From: Mesorhizobium sp. SCN 65-20
GTDB lineage: Bacteria > Pseudomonadota > Alphaproteobacteria > Rhizobiales > Rhizobiaceae
Length of the DNA: 64,000 nucleotides
Direction: 5' to 3'
NCBI GenBank assembly: GCA_001724355.1
Contig: MEEF01000001.1
Span: forward strand, 1-64,000
Part shown: positions 58,999-64,000 of the stretch, one piece after another
Layout of the letters: each line of letters begins with the position of its first letter
Position numbering within the stretch: position 1 is the first letter of the stretch
Program-made: the position numbers and the translations under genes
Notes under the pieces: generated by a model
What the model saw: the letters and a program-made list of their open reading frames with translations, nothing else
What the model was told of the DNA's origin: nothing
Databases searched by the model: none

Positions 58999-59625
58999 CT
59001 AATGGTTGCCGGTGTGCCAGCCGAGCTGGACCTGATAGCCCTCGCCGGAAAGCAGCGACGTCGTTTCATAAAGCGGCAGCCCGACCACGTTGCTGTACGA
59101 GCCGACCAGCTTGACGACGAATGTACCGGCAAAGCCCTGGATGGCATAGCCGCCTGCCTTGCCGCGCCATTCGCCCGAGGCGAGATAGTTTTCCATGTCC
59201 TGCCGCGACAGGCGCTTGAAGCGCACGCGGGTTTCGACCAGCCGCTGGCGCAACTTACCGGCGGGGGTGACCAGCGCGAGGCCGGTGTAGACCCGGTGCG
59301 AGCGCCCGGACAGCAACTGCAGGCAATGCAGCGCGTCGTCGACCGTCTCGGCCTTGGGCAGAATGCGGCGGCCGACGGCCACCACGGTGTCCGCGGCGAG
59401 GATGAAGCCGGGAGCCGCTCCGTTCTCCTTGCCGATCACGTCCTGGGCGCGCTGCGCCTTTGTGACCGACAGGCGTTTGGCCAGCGAGCGCGGGTGCTCG
59501 GCGCGCATTGGCCGTTCGTCGACGTCGGCGGGAAACAGCCGGTCGGGATCGATGCCCGCCTGCTGCAGCAGCTCGACGCGGCGGGGCGAACCCGATGCAA
59601 GCACAAGCTTTTGCAGATCGCTCAA
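58999..59625 (-). CDS. Maf-like nucleotide pyrophosphatase
   Basis: A 208-residue Maf/Ham1-type protein. It starts [20 protein letters not shown] (the S-x-S-P-R-R motif), has [19 protein letters not shown] with the conserved D-T, and [27 protein letters not shown] with the Q-G-x-x-x-x-F-V motif. Such enzymes hydrolyse dTTP, UTP or modified nucleotides and are linked to septum control. The start is TTG at 59625; no ATG is available before the motif. infA is 54 nt upstream. Confidence 0.92.
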   Translation of the reverse strand: MSDLQKLVLASGSPRRVELLQQAGIDPDRLFPADVDERPMRAEHPRSLAKRLSVTKAQRAQDVIGKENGAAPGFILAADTVVAVGRRILPKAETVDDALHCLQLLSGRSHRVYTGLALVTPAGKLRQRLVETRVRFKRLSRQDMENYLASGEWRGKAGGYAIQGFAGTFVVKLVGSYSNVVGLPLYETTSLLSGEGYQVQLGWHTGNH

Positions 59626-59679
59626 TCCAGGGGTCCTGTCGGTGGAAGCCGGTCGAGTGCCGCTGGTCGCGGCGCGGCC

Positions 59680-59898
59680 TTACTTGAAGCGGTAGGTGAT
59701 ACGGCCCTTGGTCAGGTCGTAGGGCGTCATTTCGACGAGGACCTTGTCGCCGGTCAGCACGCGGATGCGGTTCTTGCGCATGCGCCCGGCGGTGTGGGCG
59801 ATGATTTCGTGTTCGTTTTCGAGCTTGACCCGGAACATCGCGTTCGGCAACAATTCCGTCACGGTTCCAGGAAACTCGAGGACTTCTTCCTTCGGCAT
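59680..59898 (-). CDS. infA: Translation initiation factor IF-1
   Basis: A 72-residue S1/OB-fold protein: [47 protein letters not shown] in part, with [23 protein letters not shown] at the end. The length and sequence are canonical for IF-1, which occupies the ribosomal A site during initiation. AAGG precedes the ATG. It lies upstream of maf, a conserved alphaproteobacterial neighbour. Confidence 0.97.
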   Translation of the reverse strand: MPKEEVLEFPGTVTELLPNAMFRVKLENEHEIIAHTAGRMRKNRIRVLTGDKVLVEMTPYDLTKGRITYRFK

Positions 59899-59986
59899 TA
59901 GGTACCTTTGGTTTGGATGGCTTTCCCGGCGAGCCGGCCGGAATTTGCGCGGAACCTATATGATATTGCGCGCTTTGTGAACACGC

Positions 59987-60439
59987 TTAATCGGCGTTGG
60001 ATTTCGGCGCTTTTCCGGCGAATCTGGCGATCATTCTCGACCTGAGCCGCTCGCGCACGTCGCGATAGGCAGCCATGATCTGGTCGCGAGTCCCGGTCGC
60101 GGCGGTGGGGTCGGGGGTAGGCCAGTATTCGACGTCGATCGCCATCGAACGGGTGAATTCGAGTGCGGCGTGGTGGGCCTCCGGCGCGAGCGTCACGATC
60201 AGGTCGAAGTAGTCGTCCTCGAGGTCGTCGACCGTGCGCGGCTGGTGTTCGAGGAGCTTCATTCCGTCTTCGGCAAGCACCGCATCGACGAACGGATCCC
60301 GCTCGCCAGCCCGCACGCCGGCGGACGCCACGAACACGGAGGATGGGAGTTCACGCCGCGCTATCGCCTCCGCCATCGGCGAGCGGACCGAGTTCATCCG
60401 GCACATGAAGAGGATCGAGCGCGGGGAACTTTCCGCCAT
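59987..60439 (-). CDS. Low-molecular-weight phosphatase / arsenate-reductase-like protein
   Basis: A 150-residue protein with the LMW-PTP P-loop C13-x5-R19-S (FMCRMNSVRSPMAEA) at the N-terminus and the general-acid aspartate region EYWPTPDPTA near residue 108. It would dephosphorylate tyrosine or reduce arsenate; the single-cysteine P-loop and Y-W-P-x-x-D-P favour a phosphatase, or the rhizobial low-molecular-weight phosphatase family. It is 3 nt after UPF0262 in the hisD operon. Confidence 0.87.
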   Translation of the reverse strand: MAESSPRSILFMCRMNSVRSPMAEAIARRELPSSVFVASAGVRAGERDPFVDAVLAEDGMKLLEHQPRTVDDLEDDYFDLIVTLAPEAHHAALEFTRSMAIDVEYWPTPDPTAATGTRDQIMAAYRDVRERLRSRMIARFAGKAPKSNAD

Positions 60440-60442
60440 ATG

Positions 60443-60928
60443 TCAGCCGCGCCAGTGGAGCACGCAGATCAGCGTGAAGAGGCGGCGGGCGGTGTCGAAG
60501 TCGATCTCGATCTTGCCTGCGAGACGGTCGAGCAGCGTCTGCGAGCCTTCATTGTGCAGGCCGCGCCGCCCCATGTCGATCGCCTCGATGTGGCTCGGGG
60601 TCGCGCTGCGGATCGCTTCATAATAGCTTTCGCAGATCATGAAATAGTCCTTCACGATCCGCCGGAACGGCGTCAGCGACAGGATGTGGGTGACCACCGC
60701 CTCGCCGTGCTCGCGCGAGATGGCGAACACCAGGCGCGAATCGACCAAGGAGAGCTTGAGCTTGTAGGGTCCGTGGCCGTCGTCGTTGATCGGGTGAAAG
60801 CTGTTTTCCTCGATCAGGTCGAAGATGGCCACGGCGCGCTCATGCTCGACGTCGGGCGTCGAACGGCCGATCGATTCGTCGAGTTCGACGTCGACCAGGC
60901 GGGAGCGTGCGTGGCCTTTGTCGGACAT
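60443..60928 (-). CDS. UPF0262 family protein
   Basis: A 161-residue conserved alphaproteobacterial protein of unknown function. It contains [54 protein letters not shown] and [45 protein letters not shown]. Placement between hisD and a phosphatase gene is typical of Rhizobiales. The start ATG is 7 nt after the hisD stop. No function is assigned. Confidence 0.9.
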   Translation of the reverse strand: MSDKGHARSRLVDVELDESIGRSTPDVEHERAVAIFDLIEENSFHPINDDGHGPYKLKLSLVDSRLVFAISREHGEAVVTHILSLTPFRRIVKDYFMICESYYEAIRSATPSHIEAIDMGRRGLHNEGSQTLLDRLAGKIEIDFDTARRLFTLICVLHWRG

Positions 60929-60935
60929 GGCCGCC

Positions 60936-62228
60936 CTACATGTTCAATCTGATGGCGACGGAGCGGGCATGCGCGTCCAGACCTTCCGCCTTGGCGAGCG
61001 CGATCGCGGCCGGCGCGAGCGCCCTCAACTGGTCCGGGCCGAGCTTCAGGATTGAACTGCGCTTGACGAAGTCGAGCACCGACAGCCCCGACGAGAATCG
61101 CGCCGAGCGGGCGGTCGGCAGCACGTGATTCGATCCCCCGACATAGTCGCCGATGACCTCGGGCGTATGGCGTCCCACGAAGATCGCACCTGCGTTGCGG
61201 ATGCGCGGAAGCAGCGCCTCCGGGTCGGCCACCGCAAGTTCGAGATGCTCGGCCGCGATGCGGTCGATGAGCGGAATGGCGCTGTCGAAATCCTCGACCA
61301 GGATGACGGCGCCGAAGTCGCGCCAACTGGCCGCGGCCGTCTCGCGGCGCGGCAATTGCTTGATCTGGCGTTCCACCGCGGCTTCCACCGCCTTGCCGAA
61401 GCCGGCGTCGTCGGTGATCAGGATCGACTGCGCCGAAACGTCGTGCTCGGCCTGGGCGAGCAGGTCGGCGGCGATCCATTCCGGATCGTTGTCGCGGTCG
61501 GCGACAACAAGCACTTCCGAGGGGCCGGCGATCATGTCGATGCCGACGGTGCCGAAAACCTGGCGCTTGGCCGCGGCGACATAGGCGTTGCCGGGCCCGA
61601 CGATCTTGGCGACCGGCCGTATCGTTTCGGTGCCGTAGGCAAGTGCCGCGACCGCCTGCGCGCCGCCGACGCGGTAGATCTCGGAGACACCGGCGAGGTC
61701 GGCTGCGACCAGCACCAGCGGGTTGATCACGCCGCCGGAGGCGGGGACGACGATGACGATCCGCTCGACGCCCGCCACCCTGGCAGGCACTGCGTTCATC
61801 AGCACCGAACTCGGATAGCTCGCGGTGCCGCCCGGCACATAGAGCCCGACCGCCTCGACTGCCGTCCAACGTGAACCGAGTTCGACGCCGACAGCATCGG
61901 TGTAACGGTCGTCCTTGGGCATCTGGCGCTCGTGGTGCGAGCGGATGCGGTCGCGGGCGAAGGTCAGCGCGTCGATCGTCGCGGGATCGGCGTCCTTGTA
62001 GGCCTGCTCGATGTCCGCGCGTGTCACCGCGATTCCCAGCGCGTCGAGGTCGGCGCGGTCGAACTTCTTCGTGTACTCGACCAGCGCCGCGTCGCCGCGG
62101 CTGCGCACGTCGTCGATGATGGCCCGTACCGTGGCTTCGACGTCGGGCGAAACCTCGCGCTTGGTGGTGAGGAAAGCCGCGAAGCGCTTTTCGAAATCTG
62201 CGTCGGACTGGCTGATCGTGATGGCCAT
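60936..62228 (-). CDS. hisD: Histidinol dehydrogenase
   Basis: A 430-residue zinc enzyme. Key segments are [63 protein letters not shown] (including catalytic and zinc ligands), [15 protein letters not shown], and the zinc ligand histidine in AAEHLELAV and [19 protein letters not shown]. It oxidises L-histidinol to L-histidine in two NAD-dependent steps. It belongs to the DUF2948-hisD-UPF0262 operon, separate from other his genes, as usual in alphaproteobacteria. Confidence 0.97.
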   Translation of the reverse strand: MAITISQSDADFEKRFAAFLTTKREVSPDVEATVRAIIDDVRSRGDAALVEYTKKFDRADLDALGIAVTRADIEQAYKDADPATIDALTFARDRIRSHHERQMPKDDRYTDAVGVELGSRWTAVEAVGLYVPGGTASYPSSVLMNAVPARVAGVERIVIVVPASGGVINPLVLVAADLAGVSEIYRVGGAQAVAALAYGTETIRPVAKIVGPGNAYVAAAKRQVFGTVGIDMIAGPSEVLVVADRDNDPEWIAADLLAQAEHDVSAQSILITDDAGFGKAVEAAVERQIKQLPRRETAAASWRDFGAVILVEDFDSAIPLIDRIAAEHLELAVADPEALLPRIRNAGAIFVGRHTPEVIGDYVGGSNHVLPTARSARFSSGLSVLDFVKRSSILKLGPDQLRALAPAAIALAKAEGLDAHARSVAIRLNM

Positions 62229-62241
62229 GGTCGAAAAATGC

Positions 62242-62676
62242 TCAGATAGTGTGGATCGGACGGGAGGATGCCTCCCAGGCCGCGCCGGTGTCGGTCAACC
62301 GGGCTTCGATGACCTCGACCTCGAGCCGGATCGCCGCGTTGCCGGCAAAGGTGAGTTCGATGGTTCCCACCGGTTCCTGCGCCGCCGCGAAGCGGACTGC
62401 GAGAAGCTCGAGAACGTCGTCCTTCTTGTCGCGCGAAATGCCGAACAGCTTTGCCGAAAGCACGCGGTCGAAATGCAGGATCGAGCGTCGCCGTTCGTAT
62501 TTCGGCCGGATGAAGCCCTTCTTGGTCTCCCAGGCAAAACGGTTCATCGCAACCGCGAAGCGTTTGGCCGCAGCGCGGTATTCGATGTCACCAACCTTGA
62601 CGGTCGCGTCCTGCACATGTGCCGAAACTACCTCCAGGTCCCGTTCGTCGAGGGCGACTAGCTTGAGCAGGTTCAT
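62242..62676 (-). CDS. DUF2948 family protein
   Basis: A 144-residue alphaproteobacterial protein of unknown function. It starts LLKLVALDERDLEVVSAHVQDATVKVGDIEYRAAAKRFAVAMNRFAWE and has RRRSILHFDRVLSAKLFGISRDKKDDVLELLAVRF and AIRLEVEVIEARLTDTG. It is 13 nt upstream of hisD, in one operon. No catalytic motif is recognised; the name follows gene order and sequence type from memory. Confidence 0.85.
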   Translation of the reverse strand: MNLLKLVALDERDLEVVSAHVQDATVKVGDIEYRAAAKRFAVAMNRFAWETKKGFIRPKYERRRSILHFDRVLSAKLFGISRDKKDDVLELLAVRFAAAQEPVGTIELTFAGNAAIRLEVEVIEARLTDTGAAWEASSRPIHTI

Positions 62677-62763
62677 GTCCGGTCGGCTGCCTATGGGGAT
62701 GCTATGCTTCCCGTCTTGTTAGGCGGTCTTGGTGCAGTGCGCAACCGCGGGGGAGGGGAGGAA

Positions 62764-62860
62764 GGCAGTAAGGCAGTAGGGGACTATGGCAGTAGGGCAG
62801 TAGGGCAGTAGGGCAGTAGGCTTTCCTATTCCCTTACTGCCTTACCGCCCTATTCCCTTA
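62764..62860. repeat. Tandem 8-bp repeat array with inverted copies, between murA and DUF2948
   Basis: Seven head-to-tail 8-bp units of the form GGCAGTAR span 62764-62819; the third unit (GGGACTAT, 62780-62787) is degenerate. After a short gap, 62822-62860 reads as related 8-bp units on the opposite strand (AAGGGAAT, AGGGCGGT, AAGGCAGT, AAGGGAAT). The two blocks can pair into a long imperfect hairpin just after murA. It behaves like a variable-number repeat; no spacers are present. Confidence 0.75.
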
Positions 62861-62862
62861 AA

Positions 62863-64000
62863 TCAGCCGCTGATGCGCTCGATGACCGCGCCGCAGCGCG
62901 ACAGCTTCTCTTCGAGGCGCTCGAAGCCGCGGTCGAGGTGGTAGACGCGGTTGACCGTGGTCTCGCCTTCGGCGGCGAGGCCGGCGATGACCAGCGACAC
63001 CGAGGCGCGCAGGTCGGTCGCCATGACGGGGGCGCCCTTGAGCTTGGAAACGCCCTCGACGATCGCCGTCTGGCCCGACAGCGTGATGTGGGCGCCCAGC
63101 CGTGCAAGCTCCTGCACGTGCATGAAGCGGTTCTCGAAGATCGTCTCGGTGATCTTCGACTTGCCCTTCGACATGGTCATCAGGCCCATGAACTGGGCCT
63201 GCAGGTCGGTCGGGAAGCCTGGGAACGGCTCGGTCACCACGTCGACCGGCGCAATGCCGGCGCCGTTGCGCATGACGCGGATGCCGGAATTGGTCTCGGT
63301 GATCTCGGCGCCGGTGCGTGCGATCACGTCGAGCGCGCTCTGCAGCAGGTCGGCGCGCGCGCCTTCCAGGATCACGTCGCCACCGGTCATCGCGACCGCC
63401 ATGGCGTAGGTGCCCGTCTCGATGCGGTCGGGAATGACCCGGTGGCGGGCGCCCGACAGCGAATCGACGCCTTCGATGGTGATCGTCGGCGTGCCGGCGC
63501 CGGTAATCCTGGCACCCATCGCGTTGAGGCATTCGGCGAGGTTGACCACCTCGGGCTCGCGGGCGGCGTTCTCGAGCACCGTCTCGCTGCGGGCGAGCGT
63601 CGCCGCCATCATCAGCACGTGGGTCGCGCCGACCGAGACCTTGGGGAAGACGTAGCGGTTGCCAGTGAGGCGGTTCTTGGCCTTGGCGACCACGTAGCCA
63701 TTGTCGACGTCGATGTCGGCGCCGAGCGCCTGCAGGCCGTCGATGAACAGGTCGACCGGGCGCGTGCCGATGGCGCAGCCGCCAGGCAGCGACACCTTGG
63801 CCTCGCCCGTGCGGGCGAGCAGTGGCCCGATCACCCAGAAGCTGGCGCGCATCTTGGAGACCAGCTCATAGGGAGCGGTCGTGTCGACGATGTTGCGCGC
63901 CGAGAAGCTGATGGTGCGCGAATAGCCTTCGCTCTGGCGCTCGCGGCGGCCATTCACCGTGTAGTCGACGCCGTGGTTGCCGAGGATGCGGATCAACTGC
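62863..64000 (-). CDS. murA: UDP-N-acetylglucosamine 1-carboxyvinyltransferase, N-terminus outside window
   Basis: The C-terminal 379 residues of MurA; about 50 N-terminal residues lie beyond the window. The active-site cysteine is in [14 protein letters not shown], and the substrate-binding regions are [37 protein letters not shown], and [15 protein letters not shown] with the catalytic aspartate segment. It transfers enolpyruvate from PEP to UDP-GlcNAc, the first committed step of peptidoglycan synthesis. The cysteine indicates fosfomycin sensitivity in principle. The gene ends just before the 8-bp repeat array. Confidence 0.96.
   Translation of the reverse strand, partial: QLIRILGNHGVDYTVNGRRERQSEGYSRTISFSARNIVDTTAPYELVSKMRASFWVIGPLLARTGEAKVSLPGGCAIGTRPVDLFIDGLQALGADIDVDNGYVVAKAKNRLTGNRYVFPKVSVGATHVLMMAATLARSETVLENAAREPEVVNLAECLNAMGARITGAGTPTITIEGVDSLSGARHRVIPDRIETGTYAMAVAMTGGDVILEGARADLLQSALDVIARTGAEITETNSGIRVMRNGAGIAPVDVVTEPFPGFPTDLQAQFMGLMTMSKGKSKITETIFENRFMHVQELARLGAHITLSGQTAIVEGVSKLKGAPVMATDLRASVSLVIAGLAAEGETTVNRVYHLDRGFERLEEKLSRCGAVIERISG

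Noticed and set aside
62764-62860. Possible CRISPR array
   Set aside because: The repeat unit is only 8 bp with no unique spacers and no cas genes nearby. It is a simple tandem repeat.

Overview
The window is high-GC chromosomal DNA from an alphaproteobacterium of the order Rhizobiales. The closest fit is the Phyllobacteriaceae (Mesorhizobium/Aminobacter-like); this is inferred from gene content and order without database support. The main pointers are gcrA with clustered GANTC sites, class I lysyl-tRNA synthetase, 5-aminolevulinate synthase (hemA), a SAM-II riboswitch before metZ, and the rhizobial order murA-DUF2948-hisD-UPF0262-phosphatase-infA-maf-yacG-tRNA-Phe. No prophage, insertion sequence, plasmid function or CRISPR array is visible. 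It reads as ordinary chromosomal backbone with many small transport and regulatory modules.

Layout. 1-6.2 kb: a beta-oxidation operon (two acyl-CoA dehydrogenases, thiolase, an isochorismatase-like hydrolase, a FadB/FadJ-type bifunctional enzyme and a thioesterase). 6.2-13.6 kb: an S24-peptidase regulator paired with a secreted nuclease-fold protein, a GNAT protein, lysK, a TerB-like protein, an orphan solute-binding protein and a large membrane glycosyltransferase. 13.7-17.6 kb: phoR and phoU side by side without the usual pstSCAB between them, then corA and gcrA. 17.8-25.3 kb: argD-argF-hslO, apaG, a secreted protein, metZ with its riboswitch, and a dCTP deaminase. 25.4-32 kb: an orphan amino-acid-binding protein, small proteins, tRNA-Gly, an HDAC-like hydrolase, a MATE exporter and pyrD. 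32-39.5 kb: a LuxR-type response regulator beside a giant SSF-PAS hybrid histidine kinase, mscL, an aminotransferase and hemA with an FNR/FixK box. 39.7-45.4 kb: galE, a D-amino-acid dehydrogenase, and an amino-acid ABC importer lacking its ATPase. 45.4-49.6 kb: a five-gene operon that looks like a molybdate importer (binding protein, permease, ATPase, molbindin, trmO) behind a ModE-like site, then a universal stress protein. 49.7-56.1 kb: a D-threonine-aldolase-like gene divergent from a complete amino-acid ABC importer with RidA, an IclR regulator and a sugar kinase. 56.1-64 kb: secreted proteins, tRNA-Phe and the yacG-maf-infA-hisD-murA housekeeping block, with an 8-bp-unit tandem repeat beside murA.

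The genes form recognisable units: fatty-acid degradation, phosphate signalling, arginine synthesis, SAM-controlled methionine synthesis, oxygen-controlled haem synthesis, and several amino-acid or D-amino-acid uptake and catabolism modules. The most interesting signals are regulatory. They are a nested dyad operator at 50823-50859, the ModE-like box plus molbindin that re-assign an iron-type importer to molybdate, a GANTC cluster before gcrA, a hairpin and U-tract at the extreme 5' end of the argD message, the riboswitch-terminator tandem before metZ, and the 8-bp repeat array. I found no strong candidate for an entirely undescribed multi-gene system.
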